Shown one piece after another: positions 40,875-48,478 of a DNA stretch of 64,000 nt. This DNA is from Actinomadura sp. NAK00032 (lineage in GTDB: Bacteria > Actinomycetota > Actinomycetes > Streptosporangiales > Streptosporangiaceae). The notes beneath the pieces were generated by a model, which worked only from the letters and a program-made list of their open reading frames with translations, did not search any database and was not told the DNA's origin. The position numbers and the translations under genes were made by a program. The first letter of the stretch is position 1, and the number at the start of each line of letters is the position of its first letter. The stretch spans positions 8,308,001-8,372,000 of the forward strand of contig NZ_CP054932.1 in NCBI RefSeq assembly GCF_013364275.1, written 5' to 3'.

Positions 40875-42221
40875 ATGGGCGCTGGCCGCCTGCGCGCCGG
40901 GAGCGACCGCGCTCCCACGGGACGAAGGAGCGTCGGGAGCTTGCGAGCTGAGCGACGAGGGCCGGCCGGCGTGCGCCGCGCCCTGACGGTGACCGTGATC
41001 CCGCTCGCGGCGGCCTCCGTCGCCGCCGCCCCCGTCCTGGCCGCGGCCCCCGCCACGGCCGCGCCGGCCGGGCCCGCCGCCCCGCCGGTCACCGCCGCGC
41101 CCGCCACTCCGGTGCCCGCGGCCGAGACCGTCGGCGGGCCGAAACTGGCCGGGCGCGGCGTCGTCGCGAACACGGCCCCCGGCGTGCCCGCGCTCCCCAA
41201 GATCAAGGCCGCCTCCTACCTGATCGCGGACGCCGACACCGGCGAGGTCCTCGCCGCCAAGGACCCGCACGGCCGCTACCTCCCGGCGAGCACGATCAAG
41301 ACGCTGACCGCGCTGGCGCTGATCCCCAAGCTGGACGCGAACCGGCTCGTCCGCCCCTCGCAGAAGGCGTGCGACGTCGAGGGCACCAAGGTCGGGCTGA
41401 CCCCCAAGATGCAGTACAAGATCTCCGACCTGTTCCACGCGATGCTGATGATGTCCGCCAACGACGCGGCGTACACGCTCGCGGAGGCGGACGGCGGGGT
41501 GCACAAGACCCTCGCCGACATGAACGCCGAGGCCAGGCGGATCAACGCCCACGACACCCTCGCCGGGTCGCCGAACGGGCTCGACCGCGACCTCGGGCTG
41601 GACGTCCGCACCCAGCACACCTCGGCCTACGACCTGGCGCTGATCCTGCGGGAGGGCATGAAGAACCCCGCCTACCGCGCGTACATGCAGGCCATCGACT
41701 TCAAGTTCCCGGCGCCGCCGACGAAGAAGGAGCGCAAGAAGGGCAAGAAGGTCGGCGGCTACCCGATCCACACCCACAACCACATGCTGGCGGGCGAGCG
41801 CCAGGCCTACCAGGGCATGCTCGGCGGCAAGAACGGCTACACGATCGCCGCCAGGCAGACGTTCGTCGCGGAGGCGCGGCGCGGCGGGCACACGATCCTG
41901 ATCTCGCTGATGCGCGCGGACAAGCCGCCGTCCCCCTACGCGGCCAAGCTGCTGGACTGGGGGTTCGCCGCGCGCGGCAAGGTGGAGCCGGTGGGCGCGC
42001 TCGTCCCGCCCGGAAAGATCAAGCAGGCCCACCAGGACGCCGGTCCGGGCGGCGTGCTGCCGGACGGCCCGCTCGCCTCCGACGACTCGTCCCGCCGGTG
42101 GCTGCTGTTCGGCGGCGGCACGGCCGGCGCCCTGCTGGCGATCGCGGTGCTGTTCGTGGTGCTGCGCCGCCGTCGCCGCCTGGAGGCGGCCCGCTCCGCG
42201 CCCCGCGACACCGGCGGCTAG
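40875..42221 (+). CDS. D-alanyl-D-alanine carboxypeptidase (serine, class S11)
   Basis: A 448-residue penicillin-binding carboxypeptidase that trims peptidoglycan stem peptides outside the membrane. After an Arg-rich start, a signal sequence (RRALTVTVIPLAAASVAAA) and an Ala/Pro-rich linker, the three active-site motifs appear: Ser139-Thr-Ile-Lys in LPASTIKTLTALAL, SAN in LMMSANDAAYTLAE, and KNG (instead of KTG) in LGGKNGYTIAARQ. A C-terminal transmembrane helix (about 413-433) with a basic tail RRRRRLEAAR anchors it, as in actinobacterial DacB-like proteins. The ATG at 40875 has GGGGGA upstream. Confidence 0.9.
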   Translation: MGAGRLRAGSDRAPTGRRSVGSLRAERRGPAGVRRALTVTVIPLAAASVAAAPVLAAAPATAAPAGPAAPPVTAAPATPVPAAETVGGPKLAGRGVVANTAPGVPALPKIKAASYLIADADTGEVLAAKDPHGRYLPASTIKTLTALALIPKLDANRLVRPSQKACDVEGTKVGLTPKMQYKISDLFHAMLMMSANDAAYTLAEADGGVHKTLADMNAEARRINAHDTLAGSPNGLDRDLGLDVRTQHTSAYDLALILREGMKNPAYRAYMQAIDFKFPAPPTKKERKKGKKVGGYPIHTHNHMLAGERQAYQGMLGGKNGYTIAARQTFVAEARRGGHTILISLMRADKPPSPYAAKLLDWGFAARGKVEPVGALVPPGKIKQAHQDAGPGGVLPDGPLASDDSSRRWLLFGGGTAGALLAIAVLFVVLRRRRRLEAARSAPRDTGG

Positions 42222-42244
42222 GCCAGGCCAGCGGTTCGAGCAGG

Positions 42245-43336
42245 TCAGCGGCTCAGGTGCGCCGACGACGCACCCGGCTCCCGCTCCTTGTGCTCCCGGC
42301 CCTGTTCCCGTTCCCGTTCCTGGACGGCGTCCGTCCCGGTCTGGTCGTCATCGGTGTCCTCCCCGGCGCGTTCCTGGAGGGCCTCGACCTCGGCCTCGTC
42401 GGCGCAGTTCTCCGGGTTCTCGGCGTCGGCGGTCAGGACGACGCGCCGGGTCGCCGTCCACGCGGCGGTGAACAGCGCGAACCGGGACACGATGTTGATC
42501 CACACCATCAGCCCGACCAGCACGGCGAACGTGCCGTAGACGGGGTTCTGCGTCGTCCGCCCGATGAGGATCGTCGCGATCTGCTTGAGGACCTCGAAGC
42601 CGACCGCGCCGAACAGGGCGCCGCGGATGATCCGCCGCCACGGCGCCCGGGTGCCCGACAGCCGGCTGAACAGCACCAGGAACACCACGGTGTCGAACAC
42701 GATCGCGCAGGCCACCGACAGCAGCCGCAGCGCCGTCCCGGCGCCGGTGACGTCGTCCAGCCCCATCCAGCCGAGGACGGTGCCGGTGGCCGACGTCGTG
42801 ACCGTCGTGACCGCCATGCCGCAGACGAGGATCAGGCCGAGGAACACCAGCACGGCGGCGTCCCACAGCTTCTTGAGGAAGAAGTTGCCGCCGCCGCCCG
42901 GTTCGTTGCCCCAGATGTCGCGCAGCGACTCGCGCAGCACCTGCACCCAGCCGAGCCCGGTGAACAGCAGCGCGACCAGGCCGAGGATCCCCACGGCGGT
43001 CTTCGACTGGGCGATCTGCTCGACCTGGAGCCGGCCCCCGAGGCCGGGCAGCTGCGAGTCGATCGCCCGGACGAAGTACTCGCGCACCTGCTCGCTGACC
43101 CCGACGACGTAGCCGAGCAGCGAGTACGCGAGCGCCAGCAGCGGGAAGAACGACAGGAACGCGTAGCAGGTGAGGGCGGCGGCGAGCCGGTCGCCGCGCC
43201 GCTCCTGGTAGCGCTCGAACGCGCGGGCCTGGTGGTCGAACCACCGCGATCGGTCGCGCGCGCCGCGCAGCAGGTCCTTTCCCTTACCGAACAGGGACTC
43301 GATCCGGCCCTGCACGCTATTGATCACCTGCCGCAT
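42245..43336 (-). CDS. YihY/BrkB family inner membrane protein
   Basis: A 363-residue YihY/BrkB protein with six transmembrane helices. The conserved N-terminal motif RGDRLAAALTCYAFLSFFPL and central GLGWVQVLRESLRDIWG are clear. The C-terminal 55 residues are highly charged (Glu/Asp/Arg/Lys), cytoplasmic and disordered. The molecular role of the family is not established. It is convergent with the carboxypeptidase gene (23 bp apart). Confidence 0.9.
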   Translation of the reverse strand: MRQVINSVQGRIESLFGKGKDLLRGARDRSRWFDHQARAFERYQERRGDRLAAALTCYAFLSFFPLLALAYSLLGYVVGVSEQVREYFVRAIDSQLPGLGGRLQVEQIAQSKTAVGILGLVALLFTGLGWVQVLRESLRDIWGNEPGGGGNFFLKKLWDAAVLVFLGLILVCGMAVTTVTTSATGTVLGWMGLDDVTGAGTALRLLSVACAIVFDTVVFLVLFSRLSGTRAPWRRIIRGALFGAVGFEVLKQIATILIGRTTQNPVYGTFAVLVGLMVWINIVSRFALFTAAWTATRRVVLTADAENPENCADEAEVEALQERAGEDTDDDQTGTDAVQEREREQGREHKEREPGASSAHLSR

Positions 43337-43455
43337 GTACGCACCGTACCCACTCCGGGCCGCCCGATACCGCGTACGGTAATCAGCCGTTAAACGCAGC
43401 GTTTACGGGCGGGCGCGGAAATCGGGCGTCCGCGAGGCTCGGGCGTTCGCGGGGC

Positions 43456-44034
43456 TCAGAGGCGGCGGCCGGGGGCGGGGACGACGCCGTCGCCGAAGAT
43501 GAAGTCGCAGTGGCGGCGCCACACGCCGTCCAGCCCGTGCTCGTAGAGGGAGAACCCCCACACCTCGAAGTCGGCGCCGTAGGCGGCGAGCTCCTTGAAC
43601 GCGCGGTCCATGACGTCGTCGGGCAGGTGGTGGGCGATCGTCACGTGCGGGTGGTACGGGAACGGCAGCGGGCGGGCCAGCGGACCCGACAGAACCTTCG
43701 CCTGGACGCGCTCGCAGCCGCCGATTCCCTCGGCCAGCGCCACGAACACGACCGGGGACACCGGCCGGAACGTTCCGCTGCCGCGCAACCTGATCGGGAA
43801 GGGGCGCTCGGTGCGCGCGACCGACAGCAGGTGCCGCTGGATGCCGTCCATCGCGGCCTCGTCCACCTCGGTCGGCGGCAGCAGCGTGATGTGCGTCGGG
43901 ATCGCGTGCGCGAGCGGGTCGCCGAACGAGGCGCGCCGCGACTGCAGGTAGGAGCCGTGCGGGTCGGGGATCGGGATCGCGACGCCGATCGCGCGGCGGC
44001 CCGGCGCCGGCCGGGCGGTCATGCCGCCGGTCAT
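43456..44034 (-). CDS. 2'-5' RNA ligase (2H phosphoesterase) family protein
   Basis: A 192-residue 2H-superfamily protein. The two catalytic H-x-T motifs are AIPTHITLLPP near residue 45 and YHPHVTIAHHLP near residue 128. Family members act on 2',3'-cyclic phosphates or RNA 2'-5' bonds; the real substrate is unknown. The ATG at 44034 is preferred to an upstream GTG at 44109 because a strong hairpin, probably the trpS terminator, lies between them; an ATG at 44022 is also possible. Confidence 0.8.
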   Translation of the reverse strand: MTGGMTARPAPGRRAIGVAIPIPDPHGSYLQSRRASFGDPLAHAIPTHITLLPPTEVDEAAMDGIQRHLLSVARTERPFPIRLRGSGTFRPVSPVVFVALAEGIGGCERVQAKVLSGPLARPLPFPYHPHVTIAHHLPDDVMDRAFKELAAYGADFEVWGFSLYEHGLDGVWRRHCDFIFGDGVVPAPGRRL

Positions 44035-44045
44035 CGTGGTCTCGG

Positions 44046-44078
44046 CCGCGGAGGGGCCCTCCCCCGGGCCCTCCGCGG
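44046..44078 (-). terminator. Hairpin after trpS
   Basis: CCGCGGAGGG and CCCTCCGCGG form a perfect 10-bp stem 21 bp beyond the trpS stop. Probable terminator of trpS; no T-run. Confidence 0.55.
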
Positions 44079-44098
44079 CGTCGTCGAGTGCGGCGCGG

Positions 44099-45178
44099 TC
44101 AGCGACCACGTCCCACGAATCCCACCCGTTCGCGCACGGTCTCCATCGTCCGCACGGCGACCTCGGAGGCGCGCTCGGCGCCCTGGGCCAGGAGCCGGTC
44201 GAGATGCTCCTCGTCGTCCAGCAGCTTGAGGGTGCGCTCCCGGATCGGCGTGAACGTGTCGAGGACGACCTGCGCGAGATCCTTCTTGAACTGCCCGTAC
44301 CCGGAGCCGGCGTAGCGGGCCTCCAGGTCGGGGATGGACGTGCCCTCCAGCGCGGAGTAGATCCGCAGCAGGTTGGTCACGCCGGCCTTCTTCTCCTCGT
44401 CGTAGACGACCTCGGAGCCGGTGTCGGTGACCGCGCGCATGATCTTCTTGCGCATGGGACCCGGCTCCTCCAGCACGTCGATGATGCCCTGCGGGGAGGA
44501 CGCCGACTTGCTCATCTTCGCGCCCGGCTCCTGCAGGTCGGTGATCTTCGCGGCGCCCTCGGGAATGTGGGCGTCCGGCAGGACGAACGTCTCCCCGAAC
44601 CGGTGGTTGAAACGCTGCCCGAGGGTGCGGGTCAGTTCGAGGTGCTGCCGCTGGTCCTCCCCGACGGGGACGCGCAGCGGGCGTTCGGCCGCCGGGTCGG
44701 GCGTGTAGAGCAGGATGTCGGCGGCTTGCAGGATCGGGTACGTGAACAGGCCGACGCTCGTCCCGCTGGTGCCCTGCTTGGACGACTTGTCCTTGAACTG
44801 GGTCATGCGGCCCGCCTCGCCGAACCCGGTGAGGCAGCTGAGCACCCACGCCAGCTCGGCGTGCTCGGGGACGTGGCTCTGCACGAACACCGCGGAGCGG
44901 TCGGGGTCGATGCCCATGGCGAACAGCTGCGCGGCGGCGACCTTCGTGCGGCGGCGCAGCAGCTCCGGGTCGTGCTCGATGGTGATCGCGTGGAGGTCGA
45001 CCACGCAGTAGAACGCCTCGTGCGTGTCCTGCATGGCGACCCACTGCCGCAGCGCGCCCAGGTAGTTGCCGAGGTGGAACGAGTCGGCGGTGGGCTGGAT
45101 GCCGGACAGCACCCGCGGCGGGGCCGCGGTGGTTCCGGCGTCGGACGCTTCGGGAGTGGGCGCTTCGGGCATCTGCAC
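44099..45178 (-). CDS. trpS: Tryptophanyl-tRNA synthetase
   Basis: A 359-residue class I synthetase charging tRNA(Trp). ATP-site motifs are SGIQPTADSFHLGNYLGALR (HIGH equivalent HLGN) and GAKMSKSASSPQG (KMSKS). The tryptophan pocket region PILQAADILLYTPD and PVGEDQRQHLELTR are intact. The length is typical of a housekeeping TrpS. A GTG at 45178 and an ATG two codons on are equally plausible starts. It is followed by a hairpin and preceded by the CorC-like gene on the same strand. Confidence 0.96.
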   Translation of the reverse strand: MQMPEAPTPEASDAGTTAAPPRVLSGIQPTADSFHLGNYLGALRQWVAMQDTHEAFYCVVDLHAITIEHDPELLRRRTKVAAAQLFAMGIDPDRSAVFVQSHVPEHAELAWVLSCLTGFGEAGRMTQFKDKSSKQGTSGTSVGLFTYPILQAADILLYTPDPAAERPLRVPVGEDQRQHLELTRTLGQRFNHRFGETFVLPDAHIPEGAAKITDLQEPGAKMSKSASSPQGIIDVLEEPGPMRKKIMRAVTDTGSEVVYDEEKKAGVTNLLRIYSALEGTSIPDLEARYAGSGYGQFKKDLAQVVLDTFTPIRERTLKLLDDEEHLDRLLAQGAERASEVAVRTMETVRERVGFVGRGR

Positions 45179-45190
45179 GGACCGATTCTC

Positions 45191-46249
45191 TCAGGTGTCA
45201 TCGGGAGCGCCGCCGCCGGTCGCCGGCCCGCGGGAGGGGCCGCCGGCGGCGTCGCCGGGCACCGCCCGCGGGGTCGCGGACGGCGTGCCGGGCGGCGCGG
45301 GCACGGCCTGCGGCGCCGCGCGCGGCATGACGCGCACGCGGGCCACCCGCCGGCCGTCCATCCGGGCCACCGCGAGGCGGCGGCCCCCGGCCTCCACCGA
45401 GTCGCCCTCGGCGGGCACCCGGCGCAGCACCGCCATGATGTGCCCGGCGACCGTCTCGTACGGCCCGTCCGGCAGCCGGATGCCGGTCTCGGCGGCGAAG
45501 TCGTCCAGGTTGAGCAGGCCGTCCACCTCGACCACTCCGCCGTGCAGGCGCCGTGCCTGCGCGTCCTGCACATCATATTCGTCGCGGATGTCGCCGATGA
45601 GTTCCTCCAGGAGGTCCTCCATCGTGACGATTCCGGCCACCCCGCCGTACTCGTCGGTGACGATCGCCAGGTGGCAGCCCTCCCGGCGCATCTCCGACAG
45701 CGCGGGCAGCACCCGCTTGGACGGCGGCAGGAACTTGACCGGACGCACCAGATCACCCACCGGGACGTCCCCGGCGAGCACGTCCCCGGCGGGCGGGTCC
45801 ATGGCCGGCGCGTCCGCGGTTTCGGGAGTGTCGGGGCCGTCCGGGACGAGCAGGTCGCGGATGTGGACGAACCCGATCACCTCGTCGTGGGAGTCGCGGC
45901 AGACGGGGAAGCGCGAGTGCGGGCTGCGCGCGGCGAGCCGGACGGCGGCGGTGAGGGTGAGCTCGGCGTCCAGGAACACCACCTCCGTGCGCGGCACGAG
46001 GACCTCGCGCAGCGGCCGCTCGCCCGCCGCGAACACCTCCCCGATCAGGGTGCGCTCGTCGGCGGTGAGCTGGGTGTTCCCGGCCACCAGCGCCCGCATC
46101 CGCTCCGCGGTGATCTCCTCGCGCAGGGCGCGCGGGTCGCCGCCCGACAGCCGCACGACGAGATCGGCGGAGCGCGACAGCAGCCAGACCAGGGGGCGGG
46201 CGGGCCCTGCGGGCGGCCGCGGGGGCGTCCCGGGCGGCGTCCGGTCCAT
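45191..46249 (-). CDS. CorC-like CBS-pair protein without membrane domain
   Basis: A 352-residue soluble protein. Domain order: short hydrophobic N-terminus (PLVWLLSRSADLVVRLSG), linker ITAERMRALVAGNTQLTADE, CBS pair (REVLVPRTEVVFLDAELTLT and HLAIVTDEYGGVAGIVTMED) and the CorC_HlyC transporter-associated domain (LLNLDDFAAETGIRLPDGPY). The DUF21/CNNM membrane domain that normally precedes this in hemolysin-like proteins is absent, as in E. coli CorC. An insertion of about 30 Asp/Pro-rich residues separates the CBS motifs, and the last 60 residues are Pro/Ala/Gly-rich. Role likely in divalent-cation homeostasis. Divergent from galE. Confidence 0.85.
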   Translation of the reverse strand: MDRTPPGTPPRPPAGPARPLVWLLSRSADLVVRLSGGDPRALREEITAERMRALVAGNTQLTADERTLIGEVFAAGERPLREVLVPRTEVVFLDAELTLTAAVRLAARSPHSRFPVCRDSHDEVIGFVHIRDLLVPDGPDTPETADAPAMDPPAGDVLAGDVPVGDLVRPVKFLPPSKRVLPALSEMRREGCHLAIVTDEYGGVAGIVTMEDLLEELIGDIRDEYDVQDAQARRLHGGVVEVDGLLNLDDFAAETGIRLPDGPYETVAGHIMAVLRRVPAEGDSVEAGGRRLAVARMDGRRVARVRVMPRAAPQAVPAPPGTPSATPRAVPGDAAGGPSRGPATGGGAPDDT

Positions 46250-46327
46250 GCGTTCAGCCTTCCCCGTTCGGGGTTGCGGATAGCCTGGTCTGGCCCCGCC
46301 GCCCGAGACTTTTCTGGAGGTTCGTCC

Positions 46328-47281
46328 GTGAAGCTGCTCGTCACCGGAGGCGCCGGCTATGTCGGCAGCGTCGTCTCCGCACTGCTCCTGGAGGCGGGGC
46401 ACGAGGTCGTCGTCCTGGACGACCTGTCCACCGGGCACGAGGACGCGGTGCCCGAGGGCGCCCGGCTGGTGCGCGGCACGCTGCGCGACACGGCCGCCGA
46501 CGTCCTCGCGGGCGCCGGGTTCGAGGCGGTGCTGCACTTCGCCGCCAGGTCGCTGGTCGGCGAGTCGGTGCAGAAGCCCGGCCTGTACTGGGACAAGAAC
46601 CTCGGCGAGTCGCTGGCGCTGCTGGACGCGATGCGCGTCGCCGGCGTGCCCCGGATCGTGTTCTCCTCCACGGCCGCGACGTACGGGGAGCCGGAGTCGA
46701 CGCCGATCCTGGAGACCGACCCGACCCGTCCGACCAACCCCTACGGCGCGTCCAAGCTGGCGATCGACACGGTCCTCACCGAGTACGCGCGGCTGCACGG
46801 CATCGGCGGGGTGTCGCTGCGGTACTTCAACGTGGCGGGCGCCTACGGGCGGCACGGCGAGCGGCACGCCGTCGAGACCCACCTGATCCCCAACGTGCTG
46901 AAGATCGCGCAGGGCGACGGGGACGCGGTGAAGATGTTCGGCGACGACTACCCGACGGCCGACGGCACCTGCGTCCGCGACTACATCCACGTGATCGACC
47001 TCGGCCGCGCGCACCTGCTGGCGCTGGAGGCCTGCGAGCCGGGCGCCCACCAGATCTTCAACCTGGGCAGCGGCACCGGCAACTCCGTCCGGGAGGTCGT
47101 GGAGGTGTGCCGCGAGGTCACCGGCCGCGAGATCCCGGCCGAGGTCGCGCCGCGCCGCCCGGGCGACCCGGCGGTGCTGATCGCCTCGTCCGACAAGATC
47201 CAGGCCCAGCTCGGCTGGAAGCCCGAGCGGGACCTGCGGACGATGGTCGACGACGCGTGGACCTTCCTGCGGTCCCGATGA
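46328..47281 (+). CDS. galE: UDP-glucose 4-epimerase
   Basis: A 317-residue extended short-chain dehydrogenase interconverting UDP-glucose and UDP-galactose. NAD motif VTGGAGYVGSVVSALLLEAG, catalytic Ser-Thr in VFSSTAATYGEPEST and Tyr-x3-Lys in NPYGASKLAIDT, RYFNVAGAYGRHGE and CVRDYIHVIDL are all as in GalE. The GTG start has TGGAGG eight bases upstream. It overlaps galK by four bases. Confidence 0.95.
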   Translation: MKLLVTGGAGYVGSVVSALLLEAGHEVVVLDDLSTGHEDAVPEGARLVRGTLRDTAADVLAGAGFEAVLHFAARSLVGESVQKPGLYWDKNLGESLALLDAMRVAGVPRIVFSSTAATYGEPESTPILETDPTRPTNPYGASKLAIDTVLTEYARLHGIGGVSLRYFNVAGAYGRHGERHAVETHLIPNVLKIAQGDGDAVKMFGDDYPTADGTCVRDYIHVIDLGRAHLLALEACEPGAHQIFNLGSGTGNSVREVVEVCREVTGREIPAEVAPRRPGDPAVLIASSDKIQAQLGWKPERDLRTMVDDAWTFLRSR

Positions 47282-48426
47282 CCGAGGGTTTGGCGGCGGC
47301 GTTCGGCGAGGCGTTCGGGCGGGCGCCGGACGGCGTGTGGCGCGCCCCGGGCCGGGTCAACCTGATCGGCGAGCACACCGACTACAACGACGGCTTCGTG
47401 CTGCCGTTCGCGCTGTCGCGCGGGGTGTCGGTGGCGGCGGCGCGGCGCGACGACGGCGTGGTCGAGGTGCGGTCTCGGCAGGCGCCCGCCGCCGTGACCG
47501 CCCCGGTGGACGGCCCGCCGGTCGTCTCCGAGGACTGGCCCGCCGACCATGCGTGGGCCGCGTACCCCGTCGGCGTGGCGCGGGTGCTGCGCGAGCACGG
47601 GACGGGCGGCGCGTCCCTGCTGATCGACTCCGACCTCCCGCAGGGCGCGGGGCTGTCGTCGTCGGCCGCGCTGGAGTGCGCGACGGCGCTGGCCCTGTGC
47701 GACCTGCACGGCGTCGCGATCGACCGCCCGGCGCTGGCACGGCTCGCGCAGCGCGCCGAGAACGAGCAGGTCGGCGTGCCGTGCGGGCTGATGGACCAGT
47801 CGGCGTCGCTGCTGTGCACGGCCGGGCACGCGCTGATGCTCGACTGCCGCAGCGGGCTGTCGTCGCAGGTCCCGTTCGACCCGGCGGCCGCCGGGCTGAC
47901 GCTGCTGGTCGTCGACACGCGCGCCTCGCACGCCCTGACCGGCGGCGAGTACGGCCGCCGCCGCGCCGAATGCGAGGAGGCCGCGTCGCTGCTGGGCGTG
48001 GACGCGCTGCGCGACGTCAAGGACCTCGCCGCCGCGCTGGGCTCGCTGAAGGACCCGGTGCTGCGGCGCCGCGTCCAGCACGTCGTCACCGAGAACCACC
48101 GCGTCGAGGCCACCGTCGGCCTGCTGCGGGCCGGGGCGCTGCCGGAGTTCGGCGCGATGCTGAACGCCTCCCACCTGTCGCTGCGCGACCAGTTCGAGGT
48201 GTCGTGGCCGGAGGCCGACGCCACCGTGGACGCGGCCCTGCGGGCGGGCGCCCGCGGCGGGCGCATGATCGGCGGCGGCTTCGGCGGCTCCGTCATCGTG
48301 CTGGCCCCCGCCGCCCGCGCGGAGCGGGTCGGCGAGGCCGTCACGGCGGCCTACGAGAAGCGCGGCTGGACACCGCCGCGCTTCCTGGAGGCCGTTCCCT
48401 CGGACGGAGCGCGACGGGTCGGCTGA
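47278..48426 (+). CDS. galK: Galactokinase
   Basis: A 382-residue GHMP kinase phosphorylating galactose at C1. The galactokinase signature GRVNLIGEHTDYNDGFVLPF, the ATP-binding loop LPQGAGLSSSAALECATA and the C-terminal GGRMIGGGFGGSVIVL are present. Translationally coupled to galE (ATGA). No galT is adjacent, so the uridylyltransferase of the Leloir pathway must be elsewhere. Confidence 0.95.
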   Translation: MTEGLAAAFGEAFGRAPDGVWRAPGRVNLIGEHTDYNDGFVLPFALSRGVSVAAARRDDGVVEVRSRQAPAAVTAPVDGPPVVSEDWPADHAWAAYPVGVARVLREHGTGGASLLIDSDLPQGAGLSSSAALECATALALCDLHGVAIDRPALARLAQRAENEQVGVPCGLMDQSASLLCTAGHALMLDCRSGLSSQVPFDPAAAGLTLLVVDTRASHALTGGEYGRRRAECEEAASLLGVDALRDVKDLAAALGSLKDPVLRRRVQHVVTENHRVEATVGLLRAGALPEFGAMLNASHLSLRDQFEVSWPEADATVDAALRAGARGGRMIGGGFGGSVIVLAPAARAERVGEAVTAAYEKRGWTPPRFLEAVPSDGARRVG

Positions 48427-48433
48427 GCGCCGG

Positions 48434-48478
48434 CCGAACCGGTTGAGCGTCAGCCGAGCCGGTTGAGCGTCAGCCGAG
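48434..48478. repeat. 20-bp tandem repeat, 2.3 copies
   Basis: CCGAACCGGTTGAGCGTCAG at 48434-48453, CCGAGCCGGTTGAGCGTCAG at 48454-48473, then CCGAG. The second copy contains the stop codon of the TPR gene, so copy number would change only the region after that stop. Confidence 0.8.

Noticed and set aside
44021..46327. Open frame on the + strand extending galE upstream by 769 codons
   Set aside because: It is antisense to trpS and the CorC-like gene; GalE starts at the GTG at 46328 with a good ribosome-binding site.
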